From contig JBAVAR010000011.1 in the NCBI GenBank assembly GCA_049585815.1, positions 1 to 64,000 on the forward strand: a stretch of DNA of 64,000 nt, written 5' to 3'. The notes under the pieces are model-generated. The model had not been told where the DNA came from. It worked only from the letters and a program-made list of their open reading frames with translations, and searched no databases. How positions within the stretch are numbered: position 1 is the stretch's first letter; every line of letters starts with the position of its first letter. Origin of the DNA: DATLSM01 sp049585815 (lineage in GTDB: Bacteria; Actinomycetota; Thermoleophilia; Solirubrobacterales; 70-9). Position numbers and translations under genes: made by a program. Shown here piece after piece: positions 8,294-17,834 of the stretch.

Positions 8294-9127
8294 TTACGGA
8301 CCGGTCCCTGCAGGGCGCTGGGCGCTGAGACCTCGCGCGAGGCGGAACTCCGCGGCGACCTCGCGTGTAGCCGCCTCGCCTCCGAGCGGGAAGACGTGAA
8401 GCGCATCTACGCGCGAGATACTGGCAAGGCCCGCCGCCAATTCGCCCGCTAGGTGGATGCCACCGCCGCGACTGATCTGCGCCACGGCTCGCTGAGGAAT
8501 CGCGACCCCCGGTAGCGCGCAGGCGCGCTCTGCCATTTGTGCGCTGCGGAGAAGCGCGACGCTGGCGTAGAACCGCACGCCCGCAAGGGTGTCCTCGGCG
8601 GCTGAGAGGAACGCTTCCAGGCGCCCCAGGTCGAAGATCATCTGCGACTGCACGAACGTTGCTCCAGCGGCGATCTTGCGCCGCAGGAGCCGCAACTCCC
8701 GGTCGACGTCCTTGGCGAAGGGATTGACGACCGCCCCGACCGCCAGCGGGTGCGGAGCACTCCATGCCGACGCGCTCGCAATGAGCTGCGTGGCCGTCAT
8801 GTCGGCCACACGTTCGATACCAGGCACCGGATCCCCCTGCATACAGAGGACCGCCTCAGCGCCGAGCGCCGCCGAGCCTACGACCTGGGACTGCAGGGCA
8901 AGCCGGTTGCGATCGCGGCAGGAAACGTGGACGATTGTCCCCACCCCCTTCTCCCGCGCGAGGGCTACCGCAGCCAGCGGCGACATCCGCGGCTGCCCAG
9001 CGTGATTGTCGGTCAACCCGACAGCGTCGACGGTGTCGGCCAGAACAGCGATCCGGTCGCTGACGCGCGCGCCATCGGCCTCGGTCGGTAACGAAATCTC
9101 CGCGGTCGTCAGGGCGGTCAGCGACAT
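8294..9127 (-). CDS. Methylenetetrahydrofolate reductase family protein
   Basis: 277 residues with the TIM-barrel pattern of MetF, the FAD enzyme that reduces 5,10-methylene-THF to 5-methyl-THF. Recognisable blocks are VDAVGLTDNHAGQPRMSPLA, IVHVSCRDRNRLALQSQ, GAEAVLCMQGDPVPG, GAVVNPF, GATFVQSQMIFDLGRLEAFL and FYASVALLRSAQMAERACALPGV. It is slightly shorter than E. coli MetF, and the N-terminal glutamate region (TAEISLPTEADG) is present. Proteins of this subgroup also accompany corrinoid methyltransferases, but no such neighbour is seen. It is transcribed alone, and no riboswitch was recognised upstream. Confidence 0.85.
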   Translation of the reverse strand: MSLTALTTAEISLPTEADGARVSDRIAVLADTVDAVGLTDNHAGQPRMSPLAAVALAREKGVGTIVHVSCRDRNRLALQSQVVGSAALGAEAVLCMQGDPVPGIERVADMTATQLIASASAWSAPHPLAVGAVVNPFAKDVDRELRLLRRKIAAGATFVQSQMIFDLGRLEAFLSAAEDTLAGVRFYASVALLRSAQMAERACALPGVAIPQRAVAQISRGGGIHLAGELAAGLASISRVDALHVFPLGGEAATREVAAEFRLARGLSAQRPAGTGP

Positions 9128-9555
9128 GACCGCTGAGCCTAGCCCGTCGGTCCGTCAGGTCGACCCATACCTCGTTGTTAGGTGATTGATCGGCTGACAG
9201 AACTCGCTTGCCCGGTCGCGGCCGCCCGTGTCCGCCTCAACGAGCGTCTCGCCGCGCTCCTGGCTGGGGTGGGAAGCGCCGCCGGTCCTGGGAAGTCGGA
9301 GCTGCGCCGCATCGCCGGCGATCGGCCATATCTCCGACCGCGTATGCGCCGGCGAAGCCGATCGCCTCCCCGGGCTCGCGCCCGAACTGCCCGCGATCCT
9401 TGCCCCCACGAAGACCAACGCTACAGAGAGACCGCCTAGTACAACTACACAATGGGGGACTCAGCACTGAACGCCCGAAGGTCACCGGCGCTGATGCTGG
9501 CCGGGGATTACTCCAGCGCCGGATTCAATGCGTCAGAGTTAGGGAGATGCTCGTT
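9128..9555. other. Intergenic stretch, possibly degraded coding sequence
   Basis: No intact gene recognised. The minus strand at about 9300-9430 reads in part like coding sequence (GQFGREPGEAIGFAGAYAVGDMADR) in one frame, but it lacks a convincing start and family; it may be a decayed gene. Confidence 0.3.
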
Positions 9556-10056
9556 GTGAGCCGATCGCATGTTCGCACCGTCGCGGTACCCGAGGCGATT
9601 CGAAGGCGCGAGGATCTGGCTGGGGCTGACCGGGTGATCGCATTTGAGCTCGCAACTGCTGACGCTCGGTCAATGAGCGCTGAGCAGTGGTCGCGCGCGA
9701 CCTGGGAGGGGGCCCCAACGATTGTCCGCTGGTTCCTGTTGCTAGGCTGGCGGCTGATTCTCAGGTTGCGGCTCACGCCTCAGCGATCCTCAACCTACGT
9801 GCTCGGCTGGCACCTGATCGATGCTCACCCTGACACGGTGACCCTCGAGGCCCGCTCCACCCTCATCGGCGCTCACAACATCGTGATCGTCCAGGAGTCC
9901 ACTGTGCTGTGGACCACGCTCGTCCGCTATGAGCGGACGATGGCGCGGCCGATCTGGCGACTCGTCGAGCTCGTCCACCGAATCGTGTTGCCGTACACCC
10001 TCACTCACGCCGACAAGGTGCGCCATCGTGGGCACGGCGGACGGGAGCAGGGTTGA
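9556..10056 (+). CDS. Conserved hypothetical protein (possible lipid/START-like fold)
   Basis: 166 residues from GTG 9556, chosen because AGGGAG lies 9 nt upstream; the ATG at 9547 would sit directly against that site. The body reads ADRVIAFELATADARSMSAEQW, FEGAP-like WEGAPTIVRWFLLLGWRLIL, LGWHLIDAHPDTVTLEARS, HNIVIVQESTVLWTTLVRYER and ends in IVLPYTLTHA. The ordered beta strands with a long C-terminal helix suggest a polyketide-cyclase/START-like or DUF2867-like fold, but I cannot assign it. There is no signal peptide. The single hydrophobic run (WFLLLGWRLILRL) could be a helix packing on the sheet rather than a membrane anchor. Confidence 0.6.
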   Translation: MSRSHVRTVAVPEAIRRREDLAGADRVIAFELATADARSMSAEQWSRATWEGAPTIVRWFLLLGWRLILRLRLTPQRSSTYVLGWHLIDAHPDTVTLEARSTLIGAHNIVIVQESTVLWTTLVRYERTMARPIWRLVELVHRIVLPYTLTHADKVRHRGHGGREQG

Positions 10057-11101
10057 CGGGGGCACACGGCGCAAATCCGGCTGCCCTGAAGGCGCTTTCT
10101 CTCGGGTGAGGTCCCAAAACGCATCAGGATCGAGTGGACGATCTGGGAAGGCTTAGCGATGCTCTGCACCACGACAGGCATGACAGTGGGGTTTTCCTTG
10201 CCGCGCACCTGACCGATTTCCCTCACCGAAGTCGGCGTGGCGCTGGCGCGCTCCGCCCGGCGCCTGCTGGTGGCGGCGCCGGGCCTTGTTTTCGCCAAGG
10301 CGATGCCATTCATTGGCTCCGGCGCGAGCTGCGGGTTCGGCGGCGGAGTGCCCCAGCTCTTGGGTATCAGGTACTGCTGGCGGTTTGGCGTCAGAAGGCC
10401 GGCTTCATGGATTTCTTCGGCCAGCCTCTTGGGCAGCATCTCGCCTCTAAGACGAGGCATTCTTGGTGGTCACTGTTCGAGGACATCTCAACCCGCGCCA
10501 CATTCAACGGAGCCAAACCACTCGTGGCGAGCACGCATCCAGACGGGCAGTCGTTCGCGGCCCTTACGCTGGGGCGAACCGGTCCTCTTTCTCTCCTTCG
10601 CTTCCTCCGCGAGGGCGCGCGGCTCGGTCCATGCGTGCGCGGGGCCCAGGCCTCGTGACCGCCTTCTCGGCCGGATGGCCGCTGACCGGAAACTTGGCGG
10701 GTGCTCTTGGCTAGAGGGGGTCAGCCGATTCGTCGCGAGCAAGGCGACCTGGACTTGACCCCGATCCCCGGCGGTATCGCGCTTGTCGGGGTGATCGAGT
10801 ACGGGGATCGAGGTTGGCACCCGGTGTTCGGCGCGATAGAGCTTGGCGGTGGCCCACCGAAAGACGTCGGCTGAGCCCAGGCTGGCCCTCTTGGAGTGGA
10901 TCGCCGAGGGTTGCCGGGGTGCGGGATGGAGGGGGGATCCTCCTCAATTTCCGCGGCGGCTTCGCCAAGGGGGGGCAAGCTGTGAGGCGCGATCACCGTG
11001 GCCAGGACATATACCCTCGAGTGGCCGGAGCAGGGCCAGGGAGTGGATCCGCATGATCTATCCCTTATTCGGTTAGGCTGAGCCCGGACAGGAAGGTTGT
11101 T
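10057..11101. other. About 1 kb without a supported gene
   Basis: Several open frames exist on both strands, but none has a ribosome binding site plus family-like content. One plus-strand segment near 10720-10870 has coding-like composition (GDLDLTPIPGGIALVGVIEY, then WHPVFGAIELGGGPP) without start or end and may be a gene fragment. AGGAAGG at 11089-11095 serves the next gene. Confidence 0.4.
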
Positions 11102-13024
11102 TTGAGGATAGGCTTCACGACGGCAATAGCGGTGGTCGCCACCCTGCTCGGAGCACTGGCACTGGCGACGCCTGCGGGCGCGGCGCCAGCAAACGACGAC
11201 ATCGTCAACGCCCAGACGGTCGGTCCGGGGCTGCCCGTCTCGGTCGCCGCAAGTTCGGTTGGCGCCACCGGGGAATCGGGCGAGACCGTCTACGGCAACC
11301 CGGCCACCGAGTCTGTCTGGTTCCAGTGGACTCCGTCGACCTCCACTGCCGCAATCGTTGACCTCTGCTCATCCGGCTTCACCGGGGGAAGCGCCACTTT
11401 CGGCATCGGCGTCTACACCGGCGGGACCACGTTCTCCAGCCTGACCAAGGTCGCCGACATCGCCGGCCCGTGCAAGCTCGAGTTCAGCGCAATCGCCGCG
11501 ACCACCTACAAGATCCAGGTCGACTTCCTGCACGCACAGGGCAAATTCACCTTCACCCTGCGCACCCCCCAGCCCCCCGCCAACGACAACTTCGCCTCTG
11601 CCCAGAACCTCGGCACCACCCTGCCAGTTTCGGTTAGCGGTACCACCATCGACGCCACCTGGGAGAGCGGCGAGCCGGCCGCCCTTGGCGGATTCGAAAA
11701 CTCGCGTTCGGTCTGGTACTCCTGGACCTCGCCGATAACCGGCCACGTCCAGCTCAGCGGCTGTCCCTTCGAAACCCAGCCGGGATCAGCAGCAAATAAG
11801 ACGATAGGCGTCTACTCCGGCACCTCCCTCGGCACGCTGACCGAAGTCGTACAGACCAGCAACTGCACCGTCGAGTTCCCAGTCACCTCGGGGAGCGAAT
11901 ACAAGATCGCATTTAGCGGCAGCATTCGCGGTGAAGGGACCTTTACGCTCGGATTGCGCAATGCGCCGCCGCCGACCAACGATGACCTCGCCGACGCGAC
12001 GGTGATTGGGCCGACGCTGCCGCTCGCCGTCCAGGGCGATAACAGCTTCGCGACGATCGAGGCCGGCGAGAGTGCCGTGCCGATCAGCGGTCTCACCGAC
12101 GATTCCCACTCTGTCTGGTATCAATGGACGCCCAGCGTCAGCGAGCGGGTCAAGCTGAACGCCTGCCGCCTCGACCAGCCCAGGCTCGGGGTCTTCACCG
12201 GCACATCGATTTCCTCGCTGGTGGTGGCGACCGAACCGCAGAGCCGATCGCCCTACTGTGAAGTGGAACTGAGTGCGGTCGCCGGCACGACGTATGAGAT
12301 CGCGATCGCCGGGGACTCGTTCAACGATGGGACCGGGCCGTTTGAACTCGAGATCCACAAGGTCAGCCGACCACTCAACGACAATTTCGTCGACGCGATT
12401 ACGATCGGCCCCGACCTGCCGATCTCAATCGCCGGCAATAACACCGACGCGACCGTCGAGATGGGTGAGCCCTCCCCGGCCCTTAACTACGAACCAATCG
12501 CGACCGTCTGGTACAGGTGGGACTCAAACTTCAACGGGCCGGTCGACATCAGCACCTGCGGCTCGGAAACGTCTGACTTTGTATCGGTCCATACAGGCTC
12601 GACCTTTGCGGCGATGAACCGGGTGGTGCCATCCGGAGAAGACGAACCCGGTGCCTGTGATCTGGCCCAGCAGGCCGGCTCCATTGAGCGCTTCGTCTCG
12701 GCAGCCGGCACCACCTACTGGATCCAGGTGAGCAGCCTCTCCAGAGGCATCGAGGGCCCGTTCCGGTTGACGATAATCGATCCGAACGCCAAGCCCTCGC
12801 TGCCTCCCGTCATCGTCCCCGTGGTGACCAAATCCCGCTCCGGCCTGAAGCGGGCGATCGAACAATGCGAGGAGAAGTTCACCGGTAAGGGCAGGAAGAG
12901 TCTCCGGAAGCGGGCCGATTGCATCAAGAAGGCCAGGCGTAAGGCCGCGATCGCCCGCTGCCACAAAATCGCGAACCCTTCGCAGAGGAAGCGGTGCATC
13001 CAGCGGGCGCGAAAGCCTTCCTGA
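11102..13024 (+). CDS. Secreted protein with four tandem beta-sandwich repeats
   Basis: 640 residues starting at TTG 11102, with AGGAAGG 6-7 nt upstream and a clear signal peptide (about residues 1-27, ending ATPAGAA). Four repeats of about 130 residues follow (approximately 28-158, 159-291, 292-422 and 423-565). Each opens with (A/T/L)ND(D/N) and a hydrophobic LPVSV-type strand, contains SVWYxWT/W-S, then TxGVYTGxxxxSL, a Cys, and TTYxIxV, and ends with PFxLxI. This resembles bacterial pre-peptidase C-terminal-like sandwich domains. The tail (about 580-640) is very basic with paired cysteines (KRAIEQCEEKFTGKG, RKRADCIKKARRKA), probably a wall- or matrix-binding anchor. No catalytic motif is visible; a structural or binding role outside the cell is inferred. 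Confidence 0.8.
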   Translation: MRIGFTTAIAVVATLLGALALATPAGAAPANDDIVNAQTVGPGLPVSVAASSVGATGESGETVYGNPATESVWFQWTPSTSTAAIVDLCSSGFTGGSATFGIGVYTGGTTFSSLTKVADIAGPCKLEFSAIAATTYKIQVDFLHAQGKFTFTLRTPQPPANDNFASAQNLGTTLPVSVSGTTIDATWESGEPAALGGFENSRSVWYSWTSPITGHVQLSGCPFETQPGSAANKTIGVYSGTSLGTLTEVVQTSNCTVEFPVTSGSEYKIAFSGSIRGEGTFTLGLRNAPPPTNDDLADATVIGPTLPLAVQGDNSFATIEAGESAVPISGLTDDSHSVWYQWTPSVSERVKLNACRLDQPRLGVFTGTSISSLVVATEPQSRSPYCEVELSAVAGTTYEIAIAGDSFNDGTGPFELEIHKVSRPLNDNFVDAITIGPDLPISIAGNNTDATVEMGEPSPALNYEPIATVWYRWDSNFNGPVDISTCGSETSDFVSVHTGSTFAAMNRVVPSGEDEPGACDLAQQAGSIERFVSAAGTTYWIQVSSLSRGIEGPFRLTIIDPNAKPSLPPVIVPVVTKSRSGLKRAIEQCEEKFTGKGRKSLRKRADCIKKARRKAAIARCHKIANPSQRKRCIQRARKPS

Positions 13025-13658
13025 TGCCGGGCTGCGTTGAGGCACTCGACAACTCAGTTCATACTCCCGGTGGTCCAAGAAGGTTTCATCCGGCGGTCCG
13101 ATTCTTCATGTGCCAGAGGCCGGCCACCTCGACAACCTGCTCGCGGACGTTCTCGGGAGCAGGATTCGCGGTTGTAGGGGCCAATGCTGAGGCTGCTTTT
13201 CACGCTTCCATCTTGAGCATTCGGCCGCAAGCCTGCCTTGCAGGTAACGCTTGGACGGGCCGGGCTCGGAAATTCGCTCGACCATCCGATGGTGGTGGTG
13301 AGGCGAATCCCCACGCTATGTCTCTCGGTACTACTACCACCCAGAGACCTCCTCGGGAGGGCTTTCGTCTTCTTGAAGGATTCCGGGTCCGCCTCTGAGA
13401 CACTCGGGGAGATCTAGATCCATCGGACGACCTGGCCGCGGCGATCTGCAGGGTCTAAGGCGCCAGAGTCTTGCCGCTAAATCTCGGGGTTCGCCTCGGC
13501 CGGGACGCTCAGTCCGCCCGCACGGGCCACTCGACCAGCTTCTCATCTTTTCGCGCCCCGCATCCAGTGCCTTAAGACGGCTTCCTTCGCCCAATGTGGC
13601 TGCTCAATAAACTGGCCCAGAGTTCGGAAATCACCCATGCGTATTCTGAAGGAGCAAG
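13025..13658. other. Intergenic stretch containing repeat copy 2
   Basis: No gene recognised. The notable content is the repeat at 13267-13320. The ribosome binding site AAGGAG of the next gene is at the right edge. Confidence 0.5.
13267..13320 (+). repeat. Repeat copy 2 (degenerate)
   Basis: It shares CGGAAATnCGCTCGACnATCCG, a GGnGGT block and CGAATCCC...CGCTAT, in order, with the copy at 6015-6080, with small indels. Confidence 0.5.
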
Positions 13659-14084
13659 ATGTCCACTTCGCCCGCAGACTTTAACGCCAAGATCATCGAG
13701 GAGTTCCACGCCAATGAAGGAATCGTCGGTGGCATGTTCGAAGGTATGCCGCTGTTGCTGCTGCACCATACTGGTGCAAGATCTGGCAAGGATCGCATCA
13801 ACCCGCTTGCCTATCAGGTCGACGGGGGCCGATATGTGGTGTTTGCTTCCAAGGGTGGAGCACCGACGAATCCTGACTGGTACCACAACCTCAAGGCCAA
13901 CCCAAACGTTACAATTGAGGTCGGGACCGACACGATCGACGTCGTTGCCAGCGAGGCTGGCAGCGAGGAGCGAGAGCGCCTCTTTCGCACCCAGACCGAA
14001 CGGGTCCCCCAGTTCGCCGAGTACGAGAAGCAAACCGAAAGGGTCATTCCGGTGATCGTGTTAACGCCGAGCAGATCCGGCTGA
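13659..14084 (+). CDS. F420-dependent nitroreductase-family protein (Ddn type)
   Basis: 141 residues with a strong AAGGAG ribosome binding site before the ATG. It matches the deazaflavin-dependent nitroreductase (Ddn/FDOR-B) family: PLLLLHHTGARSGKDRINPL, GGRYVVFASKGGAPTNPDWYHNLKA, NPNVTIEVG, then ERERLFRTQTERVPQFAEYE and IPVIVLTP. The H-TGAR-SG and N-P-W-Y-x-N-L motifs form the F420-binding pocket of the split barrel. Such enzymes reduce quinones or other enones with F420H2. A related gene lies at 62911-63333. Confidence 0.92.
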   Translation: MSTSPADFNAKIIEEFHANEGIVGGMFEGMPLLLLHHTGARSGKDRINPLAYQVDGGRYVVFASKGGAPTNPDWYHNLKANPNVTIEVGTDTIDVVASEAGSEERERLFRTQTERVPQFAEYEKQTERVIPVIVLTPSRSG

Positions 14085-14522
14085 GCGAAGGAGAGTCGCC
14101 CAGGCAATCACTCAGGCCCCCTTGTTGGGGGAAAACGGCCACCAATCGGCGTCCACGATGCGAAGCCGGGTGGGCTACTTTGCATCACGCTTGCTGAAAA
14201 CTACAGCGGGTGGTGGGGCTGAGCGGATGTAAGTCGAGGGCGGGGGAGAAGCTGGGGGAGGTGCTGGCGGAAGTCGAATTAAAGGCCGCGACCGCCGGGC
14301 CCCGTCCCAGGAAAGTGAGAGAGGTTGGCTGAGGAGGGAAAGCGCCAGTGGGGGCGGCGATGGAGAGGTCGCGGGAGGGGACCTTGGGGCCTCCGGCGCT
14401 TCGATCTGGGTCCAGGCTTGGGATTCTGGCATCAGACAGCTGTTGCGTCGTGTAGGCCCTCGTATTTGGCTGAATGCCATCTGAGCGCGGAATGGTCCCG
14501 CTCGAGTGGCTCTGCCGGCGAG
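14085..14522. other. Intergenic stretch, nothing recognised
   Basis: Low-complexity GC-rich sequence. Open frames here are Pro/Ser- or Arg-rich and unconvincing, and no repeat or RNA gene is seen. Confidence 0.5.
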
Positions 14523-15065
14523 CTACGCCGCCGTCCCGCCGATCGCCGCCGTCCCCGCACCCACGGCGGCGCCGACCCGGGCAGTGTCGACGGCCTGCTT
14601 GGCGATGTGACAGCAGAAGAGCAGGAGCAGGGGAGGCAGGTTGCCGGCGCCGGCCGCCTCGAGACGCACCGGGGTCGGCTCGGCGAGGGCCTCCAGCGTC
14701 GCTAGGGTTTCCCCCGCCTCAGAGACCGTGAAGATCCGGCCCAGCTGATGGTTGGCGCGCCAGTCCAGGGCCCGTTGCGGCAGACGCAGCTCGCCGCCGT
14801 AGATACCGCGAAGGCGCAGGAACCCCCGCGGGACGTAGCTCGCCACCAAACTTCCGTCCGCAGCGTTGACCGCGGTGATTGCCTGACCAAAACCCAAGAG
14901 CTTTCGCCGCAGTCTCCAGTTCTCCCCACCGGCCTCGATCAGCGCCCCGAAGCGCCGCTCGGTCTGGAGGGAGCCGAGGTCGCCGAGCACGTAGTGCCCG
15001 GGGCTGTCGCGGGTGAGCTCCAGGGAGGTCATCAATGATCGCGACGGTAGCAGTGCGCTCGACAT
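14523..15065 (-). CDS. Hypothetical protein
   Basis: 180 residues, family not recognised. The N-terminal two thirds is a regular beta-rich domain (HYVLGDLGSLQTERRFGALIE, WRLRRKLLGFGQAITAVNA, SLVASYVPRG, GIYGGELRLPQRALDW, GRIFTVSEAGETLATLEALA), whose pattern of short strands ending in a turn plus DG/EAG recalls tubby/LURP-like barrels; that is a weak guess. The C terminus has a hydrophobic segment (NLPPLLLLFCCHIAKQAV) and an Ala/Gly-rich tail that may associate with membrane. An internal ATG at 15032 is an alternative start, since neither has a clear ribosome binding site. Confidence 0.6.
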   Translation of the reverse strand: MSSALLPSRSLMTSLELTRDSPGHYVLGDLGSLQTERRFGALIEAGGENWRLRRKLLGFGQAITAVNAADGSLVASYVPRGFLRLRGIYGGELRLPQRALDWRANHQLGRIFTVSEAGETLATLEALAEPTPVRLEAAGAGNLPPLLLLFCCHIAKQAVDTARVGAAVGAGTAAIGGTAA

Positions 15066-15459
15066 CCGCGCGGTCGTCTGAGATGGCTCTGCCCTCGTCT
15101 GAGTTCCCTACCCATCAGGAGAACCAAACCTCAATCTTTTTCAACCCCAGCGGTGAAGTGCCATGCTCACTGAAGTCCGGGGGGAAGGATCGGTGAACTC
15201 GCGGTCGGGCGGAGCCTCTGGAGCGAAAAGGTTCAGAGGGGGCGGTCGGCCACGGGCCCGGCCGGCCAAAACTTAGCGAATAGCTCGTTTAGCAAGGATG
15301 GAAATAGAGAGCTTCCAGCTGGAATGCGGCAAGGCACCAACTCAAATTCAGGAAACTGAAGACTGCAGAAGAGCGAGAAGTTTGTGCGCAGACGAGCGGG
15401 CTGGCCCTATGGTCTGAATACGGGCGCCAGAATCGTCAGCGCCAGCGCGGCCGGAAATC
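15066..15459. other. Intergenic stretch, nothing recognised
   Basis: No coding sequence, tRNA or repeat that I can support lies between the hypothetical gene and the cupin gene. Confidence 0.5.
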
Positions 15460-15837
15460 TCACCCATTACGCTTGGCCGCATGGCGGCGGGAATAGAGCT
15501 TCTCCCGGATCGTCATAGCCCCCGGATGGCCCTCGCCGGGCCATGGCGTCAGCAGCAACAACAAGCGGGCCTTGGAGGAGGCGACGATTTCGTGACGCTC
15601 TGCCGGCGCAAACTCGACCAACAGTCCCACGCCGCCGCCAACGCTAACCCCGGCGGTGGATTTGAACTCAACCTCGCCGTCGAGCACGATCAGCCATGCG
15701 CGCTCGTGAACCTCGTGGTCGGCAAGACTCTCACCGGCCGCCAAATCCAGCACGATCGCGCGCGCCGCATCGCTCGAAGAGAGTATTTCGGGAAGCCTAG
15801 GTTTGAGATCAAGCGCCCTGAGATCCCAGCTATTCAC
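15460..15837 (-). CDS. Cupin-domain protein
   Basis: 125 residues from GTG 15837 (MNSWDLRALDLKPRLPEIL), chosen over the upstream in-frame ATG at 15936 because the product then starts at the domain and AAAGAGA lies upstream. The cupin motif 1 equivalent is GESLADHEVHERAWLIVLDGEVEF; motif 2 is GVGLLVEFAPAERHEIVASSKARLLLLLTP. The two His and one Glu of motif 1 (H, H, E) could bind a metal, and motif 2 keeps its His. Typical roles are small-molecule dioxygenase, isomerase or sensor; none can be assigned. The C-terminal PWPGEGHPGAM is common in this subgroup. Confidence 0.8.
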   Translation of the reverse strand: MNSWDLRALDLKPRLPEILSSSDAARAIVLDLAAGESLADHEVHERAWLIVLDGEVEFKSTAGVSVGGGVGLLVEFAPAERHEIVASSKARLLLLLTPWPGEGHPGAMTIREKLYSRRHAAKRNG

Positions 15838-16005
15838 ATGTCTCTTTCTGTATTGCGGTCGTGGTCCCCGCCCGCCGCTTAGGCTAGCCGCAATTCCCGT
15901 CGCGCTGTGGATGACGAGTCCAGCTGCACCGATCACCCTGCGGATCGGTCCATGAAGTCTTGGGTCGGGTGCTACCGCGCTCCTCGTCTAGGCTTGCGAG
16001 GGAAG

Positions 16006-17043
16006 ATGGCTGACGATCGGGGTACGACGGTTCTGGTCACAGGTGGCTCCGGCTTCCTCGGCGGCTGGTGCGTGATCGGACTGCTGCAACGCGGCTACAG
16101 GGTGAGAGCGACGGTCCGCAGCCTCTCTCGCGAGGCTGACGTGCGAGCCACGGTCGGCTCTGAGTTGGACCCCGCGGATCGCCTAACGGTGCTCGCCGCA
16201 GACCTCACCAGCGACGTAGGCTGGCGGGAGGCGGTCGGGGGCTGCGAGTACGTGCTGCATGTCGCCTCCCCATTTCCCTCCAAGCAGCCAAAGGACCCGG
16301 ACGAGTTGATCGTACCCGCCCGTGAGGGAACCCTCCGGGTTTTGCGTGCGGGCCTCGATGCCGGAGTAAAACGAGTCGTCCTCACCTCCTCGGTTGCCGC
16401 GATCAGGCTCAGCGGTGGAGCCGGCTCCAGGCCGCTCAACGAGGATGATTGGACCGACCCTGATGCTCCCGGCCTGACGCCCTACGTTCGCTCCAAGACA
16501 ATCGCCGAGCGGGCAGCATGGGATCTGGTGCGCGAACGGGGAGAGCAGGAGCGGTTGTCGGTCATCAACCCCGGCGCCATCATTGGACCGGTGCTGAACG
16601 ACGACCTCTCCTTTTCTTTGCAGGCCGTGACGCGACTCCTGAATGGCATGCCTGGGATGCCGCGGCTGGGCTTCAGCCTGGTCGACGTCCGTGACGTCGC
16701 CGACCTCGAGATCACGGCAATGACAGCTCCCGATGCCGGCGGCCAGCGTTTCATCGCGGCCACCAAGTTCCTGTGGATGACCGAAATCGGCGCCGTCCTT
16801 CGCGAGCGCCTTGGCGACGCGGCCACGAAGGTGCCAACTCGCACCGTCCCCGATCTCCTCGTGCGGGGCATGGCGCTATTTGATTCCGACATTCGATCCG
16901 TCATCGGCGGGCTTGGCGTGCGAACCGAGCTCTCCTCGGAGAAGGCGAGGGACACGCTCGGCTGGGCACCGCGCTCAATTGAAGACTCGATCGCCGAAAC
17001 TGGCGAGAGCCTGATCCGTCAGACAGCTAGCGCTGCCGCTTGA
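16006..17043 (+). CDS. Extended SDR reductase (dihydroflavonol-4-reductase-like)
   Basis: 345 residues from ATG 16006, which has GAGGGAAG directly upstream; the frame is open further upstream without family-like content. It is an NAD(P)-dependent epimerase/reductase. The Rossmann motif is VLVTGGSGFLGGWC (GxxGxxG), followed by RATVRSLSREADVRATVG, the substrate-linked VLHVASPFP, and the catalytic YVRSKTIAER (YxxxK) after VLTSSVAAIR. The later VSVINPGAIIGPVL-like motif (LSVINPGAIIGPVLNDD) and VDVRDVADLEI fit the DFR/cinnamoyl-CoA-reductase subgroup, which reduces carbonyl groups of diverse substrates. The substrate is unknown. Confidence 0.88.
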   Translation: MADDRGTTVLVTGGSGFLGGWCVIGLLQRGYRVRATVRSLSREADVRATVGSELDPADRLTVLAADLTSDVGWREAVGGCEYVLHVASPFPSKQPKDPDELIVPAREGTLRVLRAGLDAGVKRVVLTSSVAAIRLSGGAGSRPLNEDDWTDPDAPGLTPYVRSKTIAERAAWDLVRERGEQERLSVINPGAIIGPVLNDDLSFSLQAVTRLLNGMPGMPRLGFSLVDVRDVADLEITAMTAPDAGGQRFIAATKFLWMTEIGAVLRERLGDAATKVPTRTVPDLLVRGMALFDSDIRSVIGGLGVRTELSSEKARDTLGWAPRSIEDSIAETGESLIRQTASAAA

Positions 17044-17319
17044 GCTAGGGGCACCCTGCGCCCACTTCCCCGGAGGAGGAGGCGTGTCAGTGCGCCTGCC
17101 AGCCTTGAGGTGGTCACCCGCAGGCAGAGCGCGGGACGGCGGCCATCGTGACGGACTCATCTCGATCGCGAGCGGGAAATCCGCTTGGGCCTCTGGGGAG
17201 CGAGCTTGCGAGACGCCGCCCGATCGCCCCATCGGTGACCTCCGCTGAGATCCAGCGATCATCCTTTCATTTGAGACAAGCACGCCGATCACCCCGACGG
17301 GTGCCTGCTGTCGGGCGGC

Positions 17320-17766
17320 CTAGGCGGCCAGCACGCGCGCGAGTGCCCGCCAACGGGCTTGGCGATAGCGATACATCAGCGCCGCGAACATTGCCGCCAG
17401 GGGCGTGAGCACCCGCCTGCGTGCTTGGATCTCGACGGTATCCGTGTAGCGACAGCTCGTGGGGGAGGTCGCTGCGAACGTGAGCCGGTGGTTCCACACT
17501 GCGATTGGCCCACCGTACTCGTGCGAGACGATCTCCTCAGGCGTGAAGCGCTCAATGCGGATCTGATGCGTCCAACCAGGGATCATCCCCAGCCAGCGCA
17601 GATGCAGCGAAATGCACGCGCCCTCGACAATCCGCTCAGGCACCTGCGTCTCGGGGGTGATGGTCAGCCAGGGCCACAGCACATGCTGGATGGTCGCGGG
17701 GCGCTGCGCCAGCTCGTACGCGCACCCGGCCGGGATGGAAAGTTCGGTGCCCACTGTGATTCGCAT
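17320..17766 (-). CDS. SRPBCC-family protein
   Basis: 148 residues. The START/SRPBCC helix-grip fold is suggested by the opening beta strand ITVGTELSIPAGCAYELAQRP, ITPETQVPERIVEGACISLHL, WTHQIRIERFTPEEIVSHEYGGPIAVWNHRLTF, SCRYTDTVEIQARRR and a long C-terminal helix. These proteins bind hydrophobic ligands. It is divergent from the TetR gene at 17835 with 68 bp between the starts, the usual layout for a regulator and its target. Confidence 0.75.
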   Translation of the reverse strand: MRITVGTELSIPAGCAYELAQRPATIQHVLWPWLTITPETQVPERIVEGACISLHLRWLGMIPGWTHQIRIERFTPEEIVSHEYGGPIAVWNHRLTFAATSPTSCRYTDTVEIQARRRVLTPLAAMFAALMYRYRQARWRALARVLAA

Positions 17767-17834
17767 CGCCGAGCGTATTATGAGTAATTATTCGTGTTTG
17801 ACAACTCGCATTCGCATCGCCTGGGCCGGAGCAA

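Noticed and set aside
10005..10460. Minus-strand 151-codon frame in the gene-poor kilobase
   Set aside because: Pro/Arg-rich, overlaps the end of the gene at 9556, no ribosome binding site and no recognisable motif.
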